Source of the DNA: Acidobacteria bacterium Ga0077534
GTDB taxonomy: Bacteria; Acidobacteriota; Blastocatellia; Pyrinomonadales; Pyrinomonadaceae
DNA length: 64,000 nt
Reading direction: 5' to 3'
Assembly: GCA_001464455.1 (NCBI GenBank)
Contig: LNEI01000011.1
Span: 62,001 to 126,000 of the forward strand
Positions 1-10,658 of this stretch are shown piece by piece (within the stretch, counting starts at the first letter, position 1; each line of letters opens with the position of its first letter). Made by a program: the position numbers and the translations under genes. The notes beneath the pieces are model-generated. The model was not told the origin of the DNA and did no database searches. It saw only the letters and a list, made by a program, of their open reading frames with translations.

Positions 1-43
1 TATCGTCAACGTACGTTTTCTGGCATCTCGGACAGATTTTCAT
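1..43 (-). CDS. Zinc-ribbon protein, first 14 codons only
   Basis: Reading leftward from an ATG at 41-43 gives MKICPRCQKTYVDD before the window edge. A purine-rich ribosome binding site (AGGGAA) lies a few bases upstream on the same strand. The CPRC pair is half of a zinc ribbon. In Acidobacteriota this opening is often seen at the start of Ser/Thr kinases or other signalling proteins with an N-terminal zinc ribbon, but the rest is outside the window, so the product cannot be named. Confidence 0.55.
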   Translation of the reverse strand, partial: MKICPRCQKTYVDD

Positions 44-276
44 TCGCTTTTCCCTGCTGTTATGTTTTTTTGGTTAAAGAACGCCCCTATTATACTTATT
101 AATGCGATCAAACGCGACTTTTTCGGATGTGGATTCGTTTTTCCCGCTCAAACCCCAGCCAATTCATCTGATCGCCCCGCATTCGCGGCACCAATTAGAC
201 ATACGTCAGAACAACGTCTTTGTTCCGCTCCGCTCCGTGCCTTCCGTGGTCGAACTCCTAAGAACCTGATGATATC

Positions 277-445
277 AGCTCTGTCGGAGCGTCCTGTCTG
301 TAGCCCGCAGCGTCCACGATTGCCCTTAGCTCCGTAGGAGCGTCTTGTCTGTAGCCCCCAGCGTCCACGATTATTCTCAGCTCCGTAGGAGCGTCCTGTC
401 TGTAGTAACACGACATCAAAAATGATCTCAGCTCCGTAGGAGCGT
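277..445. repeat. Tandem 51-bp repeat with GCTCCgtaGGAGC hairpin, four units
   Basis: The core AGCTCCGTAGGAGCG (first copy AGCTCTGTCGGAGCG) starts at 277, 328, 379 and 430, an exact 51-bp period. Each unit contains the small palindrome GCTCC-gta-GGAGC followed by GTCCTGTCTGTAG; the fourth unit diverges after GTCCTG. This resembles bacterial interspersed palindromic repeats rather than CRISPR, because neighbouring spacers are themselves similar. Confidence 0.75.
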
Positions 446-563
446 CCTGCGATATACAAACATGCCGCCGCTACAGAGCTGCTACAAAAACCCGACGCTC
501 CAGACTTGAGGTAATGGGTTATTTTGATATTCTTCGCCGTGAAGCGGCGAAAGACATTAGCCA

Positions 564-683
564 GATGCGGAGCTTCTGGTTGCCGGAACCCACGATCCTC
601 GTGCGGTGAAGCCGCACCAGCCTTATCTTGCCGCACCTTCGACGCGGCGAGTTCATATCGCATCTGACCAGAAGCTTCGCATC
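564..683. repeat. Palindromic mosaic element with 17-bp inverted ends
   Basis: GATGCGGAGCTTCTGGT at 564-580 is matched in inverted orientation at 667-683 with one mismatch. Between the arms are smaller hairpins such as GTGCGG/CCGCAC. The structure fits a non-coding interspersed repeat of the BIME or small MITE kind. No ORF inside it is credible. Confidence 0.6.
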
Positions 684-872
684 GAACTATTTTCTCTGGC
701 CGCTCTGCTGCCTGATCTTTTCAAAATGATCTACTCCCAGACTTGACAAGACGTTGCATCTATGCTACACTTCTTCAGTAATGCAAGTGCTTGATTTCTT
801 TTCCCGCCTTTGTACGATGGCAACCAACCGTAAGCCGCCTATGGAAGGACCAGTTCCGAAAGCGTCAACCTC

Positions 873-980
873 AAGTGGAACGGGACAAGGTATGTATTCT
901 CACAAGTGGAACGATTTTTCGTCGCAACCCATATTATTTGCAACAGTTAACCGTTCCACTTTCAGCGCCCATGTGGAACG
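873..980. repeat. Cluster of GTGGAACG motifs
   Basis: AAGTGGAACG occurs at 873-882 and 904-913, its reverse complement at 952-961, and GTGGAACG again at 973-980. Four copies in about 110 bases is more than expected by chance for an 8-mer. They could be binding sites for a regulator, or debris of a repeat family; no gene lies immediately next to them. Confidence 0.4.
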
Positions 981-1289
981 CTTGCAAGTGAGACGATGGA
1001 CAGCATGGCAGAGCGGGCTGGAGGGCCGCAATTAGAGCCGAAACAATGAACTTCTAATGATCTACGCGTATCAACATCTTTGCCGCCATCTCCGATCATA
1101 TATGGACAAAAGTCTTTGCAAAACGCCGATAAAAGGCTACACTTTCAACAAGGTTGTCCGACATCCGCGATTGTTATTGTTTAATCCGGCAAGCAAGCTC
1201 AAAAACTCACGCCCGATTATCGTTTCACCCTCGGTTGCAGCGTCAACAAACCACCATTTCAACCGTAACTTACTGCCTCTGAGGGATCT

Positions 1290-4628
<3,339 letters not shown>

Positions 4629-4642
4629 CTGGGGATGCGGAC

Positions 4643-6262
4643 TTACTGCAGAGTGAGTCCGCACCTTCCGCAGAATTTGATGTGAGGCGGGAAGGCCCCG
4701 CCGCAACGGCGGCAGACTCGTTCGGCCTGCGGTGGTATGGAGCGGCTGGCTGAGGTAAAATTTGCCGGCTGACGGGCCGCGAATTGCTGAGCAGGCGTAA
4801 TATTTAACCCGCATTTGCCGCAGAATCTGGAATCGCTTAGCACAGCACCCGCGCATCGCGGACACGGATATGTGCCCGATTGCTGCTCGGCCGGCGAGAT
4901 CATTGCAAAGGTTCCGCCGCCGCATCTGCCGCAGAATCGTACGCCCTGAGCAAACCTCGACCCGCACGTCGAGCAGGCAACGATTCCCGGCATCAGGCTC
5001 GACTGCGGCGAACCGCTCGTGCTCGTACCTTGCGAAGATGGATGGCTGCTAGCCCCGTACCGGCTCCGCAGCTGGGCCTGGATAACCTGTTCGTTCGCCC
5101 CGTCGCGGATCTCTATGACCCGCTCGTCGTCTTTCTCACCGGGTTTAGAGACCCGTAAGATATGCTGACCGGCTGGAATATCCGTCAAAACAACCCGGCC
5201 CGAACTGCCGACGCTTCCCTTCCGCTCGTCGTTGACATAGACCTCAGCATCGATCGGAGCGAGCACGACGAGACGCGATTTGCCGATGCGTTTCTCATCG
5301 ATATCCTCGGCCGCTTCCTCGAGCTGTCTGATCCATTCGGCGACAGAGTCCGGCCGATGGTTCGGGTCGATCTGCAGAGCGCTCATGATCACGCGATCGA
5401 CATCAGCAGGAATGTCAGTCCGGATCGACGAAAGCGGCGGCGGCGTATGCATTACTTTCTGCATAACGAGCTGCATAAGCTCTCCGGAGAAAGGCGTCTT
5501 CCCGCCCAGCATCAGGTAAGCGATCGTTCCGAGCGCGTAGAGATCTGCCCGTTTGTCGACCTTCAGTTCGGGCTGCATCTGTTCGGGAGACATGAATTCC
5601 GGCGTACCAATGATGCCCCTCGACGACGGCGTCGCTTTCGACGATGCGTCCGTCACGGTCTGATTCATGATCTTGGCCAGCCCGAAGTCGCCAACCTTTA
5701 CAAACCCGTCGCCGCCCTTGCCCTTCTGCATTATGAAGATGTTTGCAGGTTTCAGGTCGCGATGAAGGATATCCAGATCATGCGCCGCATCGACACCGTC
5801 CGAGATCTGACGAAGCAATCGAACCGCACGCTTTACCGGCAAGGTGCCCTCGCGCCGAAGCAAACGATGCAGCGTCTCGCCCTCGACGTACTCCATGACC
5901 AGATAAAAGATGCCGTGGTCGGATTCGCCAAAGTCTGTAACACTAACGGTATTGGGGTGCTGAATAGAAGCCGCTGCCTGAGCCTCGCGCTCAAAACGCG
6001 CGATCGCCTCGCCTTCCTGCAGATCTTCACTGCTGAGAATGTCTTGACGGACAGTTTTGACTGCCACCATTCTGGTATCAAACTTCTTATCACGAGCAAG
6101 GTACACTTGCCCCATCGCCCCGCGGCCGAGACGACTCTCGAGAAGATACCTTTCGGCGAGCAGCTGCGGACCGGGCAAAGCGAATCTGGTCGCGGTTCCG
6201 TCCACGGCGCATTCAGCAACCTCATCCGGATAGCACAACTCGCATTTAGGACATTCCTTCAT
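4643..6262 (-). CDS. Ser/Thr protein kinase with PEGA domain and zinc ribbons
   Basis: A 539-aa Hanks-type kinase. The chosen start (ATG 6260-6262) opens with MKECPKCELCYP, a zinc-ribbon knuckle; an upstream in-frame Met adds 24 residues without family features. The glycine loop GRGAMGQVYLA is at about 45-55 and the catalytic loop HRDLKPAN near 165. The activation segment DFGLA and the APE-like GTPEFMSPEQ follow. A PEGA beta domain covers roughly 330-400. Three CxxC...CGxCG zinc ribbons occupy 430-539. No membrane segment is visible, so it is probably cytosolic. It is convergent with the secreted protease, 14 bp apart, and tRNA-Lys lies upstream on the opposite strand. Targets are unknown. 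Confidence 0.88.
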   Translation of the reverse strand: MKECPKCELCYPDEVAECAVDGTATRFALPGPQLLAERYLLESRLGRGAMGQVYLARDKKFDTRMVAVKTVRQDILSSEDLQEGEAIARFEREAQAAASIQHPNTVSVTDFGESDHGIFYLVMEYVEGETLHRLLRREGTLPVKRAVRLLRQISDGVDAAHDLDILHRDLKPANIFIMQKGKGGDGFVKVGDFGLAKIMNQTVTDASSKATPSSRGIIGTPEFMSPEQMQPELKVDKRADLYALGTIAYLMLGGKTPFSGELMQLVMQKVMHTPPPLSSIRTDIPADVDRVIMSALQIDPNHRPDSVAEWIRQLEEAAEDIDEKRIGKSRLVVLAPIDAEVYVNDERKGSVGSSGRVVLTDIPAGQHILRVSKPGEKDDERVIEIRDGANEQVIQAQLRSRYGASSHPSSQGTSTSGSPQSSLMPGIVACSTCGSRFAQGVRFCGRCGGGTFAMISPAEQQSGTYPCPRCAGAVLSDSRFCGKCGLNITPAQQFAARQPANFTSASRSIPPQAERVCRRCGGAFPPHIKFCGRCGLTLQ

Positions 6263-6404
6263 TACGTTAATTATCTTGTACGGCGACGGAGAATATTCCA
6301 AATCCAGAACGCCCGACACACAGTATTTTTGCACAAAATTTCTTTGCGTTATGATCAGACTTGGGTTAAGCCCGATTGTTTTGTTATACTTCCCGAGTCA
6401 GTTT

Positions 6405-6480
6405 GGGTCGATAGCTCAGTCGGTAGAGCAGCGGACTCTTAATCCGCGGGTCGCAGGTTCGATCCCTGCTCGGCCTACCA
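6405..6480 (+). tRNA. tRNA-Lys (anticodon CTT), CCA encoded
   Basis: A 76-nt cloverleaf: acceptor strand GGGTCGA pairs with TCGGCCT (with G-U wobbles), the anticodon stem is GCGGA/TCCGC with loop CTCTTAA (anticodon CTT at 6438-6440), the T arm contains GGTTCGATCC, and CCA is encoded at 6478-6480. Its 3' 47 bases are part of a 50-bp direct repeat with 38995-39044, so it is the insertion site of the element to its right and remains intact after integration. Confidence 0.96.
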
Positions 6481-6483
6481 TTA
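6434..6483 (+). repeat. attL: 50-bp direct repeat within tRNA-Lys 3' end
   Basis: The sequence from the anticodon stem (GACTCTTAATCCGCGG...) through CCA plus TTA is identical to 38995-39044. The tRNA copy is the complete gene, as expected when an integrase uses a tRNA 3' half as attB. Confidence 0.92.
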
Positions 6484-6496
6484 AAATCAACAAGTT

Positions 6497-6529
6497 AGGG
6501 TCGCCAGAACGGCGACCCTTTGTTGTTTT
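6497..6529 (+). terminator. Rho-independent terminator after tRNA-Lys
   Basis: AGGGTCGCC (6497-6505) and GGCGACCCT (6511-6519) form a perfect 9-bp stem with a 5-base loop, followed by TTGTTGTTTT. It is 16 bases past the tRNA but lies inside the integrated element, so the island appears to supply the tRNA terminator. The presumed original terminator is at 39053-39085. Confidence 0.8.
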
Positions 6530-6548
6530 GTGCAACATTTGTGCAACA
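6529..6548. promoter_or_regulatory. Left-end TGTGCAACA pair, candidate integrase arm site
   Basis: TGTGCAACATTTGTGCAACA consists of two direct TGTGCAACA units two bases apart, immediately beyond the integrase stop codon. The identical 20-mer is at 38860-38879 near the other end. Paired short repeats near both att sites are typical of arm-type integrase or excisionase binding sites. Confidence 0.55.
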
Positions 6549-6550
6549 GT

Positions 6551-7687
6551 TTACATTCTTGCCGTTGAGAAGAGCATTTTTTCGAGCCTGTTGGTCGCAT
6601 CCTCTTGCATTGTTGGTAGTACATGCGAGTAGGTATCTAATGTCTGGACAACTGAGGCATGGCCTAAGCGTTCCGCAACGACCTTCGGACTAATACCTTC
6701 GAGCAGCAGCAAAGTCGCACAGGTATGTCGAAGGTCATAGAGCCGCAGTTCCGCAGAAAGCCCCGCTTCGACAACGATCCGCTTGAAATGCCGCTTGGAT
6801 ACATTACTATGTAGAAGCGGCGTCCCGATCTCGGTGGCAAAGACAAAATCCTGATTTTCGTAGGCTGGTCCGACCTTTAGTCTCTCAGCGAGCTGGTCAC
6901 GGCGATGTGCCGCCAAGTCCCTAGTTACGGTTGACGGAAGTGGGACAATCCTTCGGCTTTTTGGCGTTTTTGGCTCTTCGAGACTCCAGCCGCCACCTTT
7001 CCGATTCCGAACCAGAACCCTCGTTATTGAAACGGTCCCTGACTCCAAGTCGACATCCTTCCATCGCAAACCCAGATACTCCTCAGGTCTCATTCCGGTT
7101 GACAGAGCAAGAGAGAAGATAATTCCCCACCGGTCATTTTCCGCAGACGCAAGGAAACGAGAACACTCGCTCGGCGAGAGAACTCGCATTTCCCTTCGCA
7201 CCAGTTTTGGCAGATCAACCATTGACGCAGGATTCTGGTTAATTATCTGCCACTTAACCGCCTGCTTGAAGGCCGAATTCAAAATCGCGTGTGTGTATCG
7301 GACCGTTCTTCCTGACAGCCCCTTCTCGGTCAGTTGGGAATAAAGATTCTGAAAATCGAGCGGCTTCACTTTTGAGACATTGATCTTGCCGATTGCCGGT
7401 CTTACATAACGATTCATGTACTCTGAATAATCGTCAAACGTTCGACCTTTCAGCCGCGGCTTGGCGGATACTTCCAGCCAGTTATCGAGGTACTCATCCA
7501 CAGTAACCTGCGTGCGATCAATAAAAATACCTAGATCCAGTTCCCTTTTCTTCTTCGTCTCAAGGATCTCAGCATCCTTCCGGCGGCCCTTTACAGTCTG
7601 ATTGAAAAATCTAGTCTTCCCGTTTTCATCACGACCTAAAAAAATTCGTACTTGCCAAGTATCCTTCCCACGTTTTACCAGTGTCAT
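6551..7687 (-). CDS. Tyrosine recombinase (site-specific integrase)
   Basis: A 378-aa phage-type integrase that should insert and excise the island at tRNA-Lys. The N-terminal arm-binding/SAM-like region is followed by the catalytic domain. The first catalytic Arg is in STGMRPEEYLGLRW (about residue 195), the HxxR box is in LYDLRHTCATLL (about 315), and the nucleophile Tyr is in LGHASVVQTLDTYSHV (about 350). Length is normal for the family. The start follows a strong ribosome binding site (GAGGAGCAAGGT). The gene ends about 70 bp from attL and is divergent from the excisionase-like gene; the shared spacer carries a palindrome at 7703-7732. Confidence 0.95.
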   Translation of the reverse strand: MTLVKRGKDTWQVRIFLGRDENGKTRFFNQTVKGRRKDAEILETKKKRELDLGIFIDRTQVTVDEYLDNWLEVSAKPRLKGRTFDDYSEYMNRYVRPAIGKINVSKVKPLDFQNLYSQLTEKGLSGRTVRYTHAILNSAFKQAVKWQIINQNPASMVDLPKLVRREMRVLSPSECSRFLASAENDRWGIIFSLALSTGMRPEEYLGLRWKDVDLESGTVSITRVLVRNRKGGGWSLEEPKTPKSRRIVPLPSTVTRDLAAHRRDQLAERLKVGPAYENQDFVFATEIGTPLLHSNVSKRHFKRIVVEAGLSAELRLYDLRHTCATLLLLEGISPKVVAERLGHASVVQTLDTYSHVLPTMQEDATNRLEKMLFSTARM

Positions 7688-7702
7688 ACCTTGCTCCTCG
7701 TT

Positions 7703-7732
7703 TTATATTATATGTTACAGCATATAGTATAA
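7703..7732. promoter_or_regulatory. Palindromic operator between int and xis-like gene
   Basis: TTATATTATATG (7703-7714) and CATATAGTATAA (7721-7732) are inverted repeats with one mismatch in 12 and a 6-base spacer. The site is very AT-rich, 16 bp upstream of the integrase start and about 50 bp upstream of the divergent HTH gene, where a repressor controlling both would bind. Confidence 0.55.
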
Positions 7733-7784
7733 GCTCCTCTTACCCAACTTTGACACTGACAACCTGAAAATCTAGACTTTGGCC

Positions 7785-7973
7785 ATGGGCTTGATTTCTA
7801 CCAGAGACGCGGCACAACGGCTTGGAATTAGTATGCTTCGCGTGCAGCAGCTGATCCGAGCGAACCGTCTGCCAGCCAGGAAGATCGGTCGCGACTACCT
7901 AATTGAGGAGGCGGATCTTGTCACAGTCGCGGATCGAAGACCGGGACGTCCCTCGAAAAAGCATTCGACTTAG
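7785..7973 (+). CDS. Excisionase-like HTH DNA-binding protein
   Basis: A 62-aa protein made almost only of a MerR/excisionase-type winged helix (ISTRDAAQRLGISMLRVQQL then RKIGRDYLIEEADL). The frame also opens at a TTG six bases upstream (7779), and no clear ribosome binding site decides between the two. It is divergent from the integrase, the usual place for a recombination directionality factor or a small regulator. Its end overlaps the last bases of the convergent 127-aa gene by 4 bp. Role in excision is inference from domain and position. Confidence 0.75.
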   Translation: MGLISTRDAAQRLGISMLRVQQLIRANRLPARKIGRDYLIEEADLVTVADRRPGRPSKKHST

Positions 7974-8353
7974 CCCGCCTTCCTGCCGTCCTGTTTTCTC
8001 AGCCGTATAACGTGATCGAGTAAGGCGCTGCCTTCACCTCTGGGCATCCATATGGTCAAGTTGGCTTCCTTATATCGCCGGTTGATGAAATACATGCATG
8101 CTGTGTAGGCATTTGGCTCGTTCACGATAGCGTCACCTAATTCTGCCCTCGCCTTCTCTCCATCCAACGGATCAGCAGTACGGCTAACGATAGCTTCGAT
8201 TCGCTCGGCCTCTGTTCTAAGACTCTCTGGGTCGAGCCCCTGGGTTGTAAGCATTTGAAGATAGTCCTCTGCTAACAAGCCCCAGTCAACCGGAGTTACT
8301 TCGTACATCGTCGCGCCGTATAAGCGACGAACTCTTGCGTCGAGTGAACTCAT
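7970..8353 (-). CDS. Hypothetical protein, last gene of the island operon
   Basis: 127 aa, no recognised domain, no signal peptide or membrane segment. The sequence is mixed alpha/beta with several acidic helices (about 20-75). Its ATG overlaps the stop of the upstream HTH gene by 4 bp, so it is translationally coupled and belongs to the same leftward operon. Function unknown. Confidence 0.7.
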   Translation of the reverse strand: MSSLDARVRRLYGATMYEVTPVDWGLLAEDYLQMLTTQGLDPESLRTEAERIEAIVSRTADPLDGEKARAELGDAIVNEPNAYTACMYFINRRYKEANLTIWMPRGEGSALLDHVIRLRKQDGRKAG

Positions 8354-8736
8354 AGATTCCCCTCCTGTTGTGCAGACGACTCCAAATACTCGATCCGTTG
8401 TTCAAGGTCGAGCATTTCCATGCCTCTGATCGACTGTTCGAGAATTATCTGGGCCGACCGGATCTCTGCCGCAGGTGTCTCGCAGGTTAGGTTCCGCTCG
8501 AGTGTATCGATGGCCTGATGCGAAAGAGACTGGAGTTTCGAGATCGTGTTCTCCAGCACACCGCGTCGCAAACGCCGGTACTCATCCTTAAACGGTTTGG
8601 TCTGCATCCACCGCCAGAAGGTCGATGGGGCAACGTCTGCTTTCGAGCAAGCGGCCTCCACCGTTCTTTCCGTCAATAAAAATCCGATCAGTTTCTCTTG
8701 CTTCGCTGATATTTCTTCAGAATCGTGCATTTCCAT
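8350..8736 (-). CDS. HTH protein resembling phage terminase-small-subunit fold
   Basis: 128 aa. Residues ~12-55 (KQEKLIGFLLTERTVEAACS and on to TFWRWMQTKPFKDEYRRLRR) form the helix-turn-helix seen in phBC6A51/terminase small-subunit-like and transposase-like proteins. The C-terminal half is helical and likely coiled coil (LEQRIEYLESS). A GGA-rich ribosome binding site precedes the start. No large terminase is nearby, so a DNA-packaging role is not supported; a regulator or replication accessory is equally likely. It is separated from the DUF3987 gene by a 98-bp gap carrying two copies of an 18-bp repeat. Confidence 0.7.
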   Translation of the reverse strand: MEMHDSEEISAKQEKLIGFLLTERTVEAACSKADVAPSTFWRWMQTKPFKDEYRRLRRGVLENTISKLQSLSHQAIDTLERNLTCETPAAEIRSAQIILEQSIRGMEMLDLEQRIEYLESSAQQEGNL

Positions 8737-8758
8737 CTATATCCTTTCAAAAATTGGG

Positions 8759-8829
8759 TTTTGGCACTAATGGCACCTTTTTTCCGGCAGTGATTTCGTG
8801 CAAAAGCTCAGTTTTGGCACTAATGGCAC
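8759..8829. repeat. Iteron-like 18-bp repeats, two copies
   Basis: TTTTGGCACTAATGGCAC occurs at 8759-8776 and 8812-8829 in the short gap after the DUF3987 gene. A third perfect copy is inverted at 9265-9282 inside that gene (encoding FGTNGT). Each copy itself holds a GGCAC direct repeat. Exact repeats around a replication-type gene suggest binding sites for a replication or regulatory protein. Confidence 0.6.
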
Positions 8830-8834
8830 TGTTT

Positions 8835-10658
8835 TCACGAAGTGTCGTTTAAAACATACTTTGCCGCCGGCCTGCCGCCCGTATCAGTCCTGATCGCCCG
8901 GATCGCCCTGATCCATTGATACTCGACAAGTATCTCCAACGCAGACATCACATCCTTTGCGTCAGCCAGATCTCGCCAGTGTTTGCGGTGAACATCCCTC
9001 GCCGTAAAGATCGGTGAGAGTTTGCCGGATTTCAAATGCCCAAGAATGGTCCGTGCCCTGCCAAACTCGGGTTTTTCCGTCCCCGCGTATAGACGAATCG
9101 CGTGGGCCGCAACGAACTCGATCCAGCTTGCGGCCCTCTGTACATTCTTCAGGGATACCTCCGTCTTGGTGTCGAGTCCACTCACCAGATCAACCATCTG
9201 GAAGATAAATGCGAGCTTTGGCATCAAACCCGAGTATTTTGAATAATGAGCCGCCGGAATATCAGTGCCATTAGTGCCAAAACTCCGCCGAGTTTTCTGC
9301 TGGTGCCTGATGAGCCAGTCTTTATAGAACATTTGAGCCTGCTCACCAAAGGTCAGGAAGAATGTCCCGCCATCTTCATCCTTCAGACGCCGAATTCTGT
9401 AAACTTCTGGTTTCATTTCGTAAAGACGCCGAAAGACGCTCTTGGCACTTTCCACGCCGCGAGGCGGAGTGTCAACGTAATTATATTCCGGTGGATCAGG
9501 CCATACCGTGATCCCAAACCGAGGGAGTAGTCCGTCGTCCCCTCCCTTCTTCACGGTTGCCGCGGCAAGTGATGCTATCCTAGCCGGCTGGATACCACCG
9601 ATAACCGATAGGCATAGATTTGTGACATAAAGGTCCTCACGGCCTACACGGTCTATGATCTCCGTCCCGGTTCCATTCGCCGCTCTTAGATAGAAGCCTC
9701 GATCCCGCTGCTTCTCCTTGTGGCCAAACTCATCGAGAAGCGGGCTGATCTCGTCGTGAACTGCTAACAGGCCATTCGGATTCTGGTTGAGTAGAATGCC
9801 GATCTTCTCGATCGTTGAATCCTGGATTATTAAACGCTCGGCCGTCTCGGGTTTGATCGACTTCAGCTCTGCCAGCGTCTGCTTGAGAACCTCTCGATCA
9901 ACGATCGAATCAGTCCCCTTCTTACTTCGCCCAACTCCGTAACTTCCTTTGATTTGCCGCTCGACAGCCTCGATCTGCAGCTTTCGGCACGTTGCAGATG
10001 CGTCTATCTCAGCCTCGCGGGCATTGAATCGCTTCCGTGCGTCTTCCTCAAGGCTCAGGATAAAGCGAAGCCCGTCTTCTATGCTGGGCGTCTTCTTGAC
10101 ACCGCTCGGTCCAATGATCAAAGCATAGAGATTGGGAAAAAGGAAAAAGTCGCTATCGTGGGCTTTCGGCTGAATGCCAACCTTTGTGCCGATAGCCGAC
10201 CCGAGTGCAACTAGGGTCGAGACCGCCACGTACTCCACCGGGCTGGATCGTCTCGCGGCGCAATCGGCAACGTATTCGCGAAGGGCTTCTGGAAAGATGC
10301 CAAGGTCGAGCTTCGGTACCGACGGAAGTTCCGGGATCGGGATGGGGCTAGGATCCTCCACCGAGCCTTCTGCGAAGTCCTCAGTCTTCAAGAGGATCTC
10401 GCGCACCTCCGACTCGGCTTCCGCGACCGATGTTCCGGTGCCGACACGCTTTAACATGTCTGCTTCAGCGTCCCGCAAAGTAATGTCCGAAAACTCGTCG
10501 CAGATGCGTTGAGCGGCAAGTTGTATCGATCGGACCGACGTTTCACCCGCACGAACCGACTCGCTACCGTTGGACATCGGACGTGCTATCTCGACATTTG
10601 CAATACGAGCGTCTCGATCCCCAGAGAACGGCGTTTGTTCATGATCGTCTAAATACAT
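8835..10658 (-). CDS. DUF3987 primase/helicase-like protein of mobile elements
   Basis: About 607 aa from the ATG at 10656-10658, which sits just after GAGGAGGG and overlaps the upstream gene by 10 bp; the longer frame from 10811 runs through that upstream gene. After a ~100-residue acidic N-terminus comes the DUF3987 domain: LPSVPKLDLGIFPEALREYV, a Walker-A-like GPSGVKKTPS, and a Walker-B-like LLAVHDEISPLLDEF. The C-terminus has winged-helix character (residues ~540-607). Such proteins are widespread in integrative elements and prophages and are thought to act in element replication. ATPase activity is not proven by the sequence, because the P-loop is non-standard. Confidence 0.8.
   Translation of the reverse strand: MYLDDHEQTPFSGDRDARIANVEIARPMSNGSESVRAGETSVRSIQLAAQRICDEFSDITLRDAEADMLKRVGTGTSVAEAESEVREILLKTEDFAEGSVEDPSPIPIPELPSVPKLDLGIFPEALREYVADCAARRSSPVEYVAVSTLVALGSAIGTKVGIQPKAHDSDFFLFPNLYALIIGPSGVKKTPSIEDGLRFILSLEEDARKRFNAREAEIDASATCRKLQIEAVERQIKGSYGVGRSKKGTDSIVDREVLKQTLAELKSIKPETAERLIIQDSTIEKIGILLNQNPNGLLAVHDEISPLLDEFGHKEKQRDRGFYLRAANGTGTEIIDRVGREDLYVTNLCLSVIGGIQPARIASLAAATVKKGGDDGLLPRFGITVWPDPPEYNYVDTPPRGVESAKSVFRRLYEMKPEVYRIRRLKDEDGGTFFLTFGEQAQMFYKDWLIRHQQKTRRSFGTNGTDIPAAHYSKYSGLMPKLAFIFQMVDLVSGLDTKTEVSLKNVQRAASWIEFVAAHAIRLYAGTEKPEFGRARTILGHLKSGKLSPIFTARDVHRKHWRDLADAKDVMSALEILVEYQWIRAIRAIRTDTGGRPAAKYVLNDTS

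Larger units (their letters stand above)
44..1289. other. Gene-poor spacer rich in short repeats
   Basis: No convincing gene lies between the zinc-ribbon start and the protease gene at 1290. The open frames here cross palindromic repeats and show no domain or ribosome binding site. The stretch holds a four-copy 51-bp tandem array (277-445), a mosaic of hairpins with a 17-bp inverted repeat (564-683), and four GTGGAACG motifs (873-980). The last ~300 bases before 1290 are plain sequence where the protease promoter would lie. Confidence 0.6.

Noticed and set aside
277-445. CRISPR array
   Set aside because: Only four units, the 'spacers' resemble one another, the repeat is a short hairpin, and no cas gene is present. 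No other CRISPR-like array was seen in the window.
148-663. 171-aa minus-strand frame with repeated RSYGA peptides
   Set aside because: The peptide repeats are just the translated 51-bp palindromic array; no ribosome binding site or domain.
754-1035. 93-aa plus-strand frame before the protease gene
   Set aside because: No domain, no good ribosome binding site, and it overlaps the GTGGAACG motif cluster.
5162-6442. 426-aa plus-strand frame opposite the PEGA/zinc-ribbon kinase
   Set aside because: It is antisense to a complete kinase with all motifs, shows no domain and runs into the tRNA.
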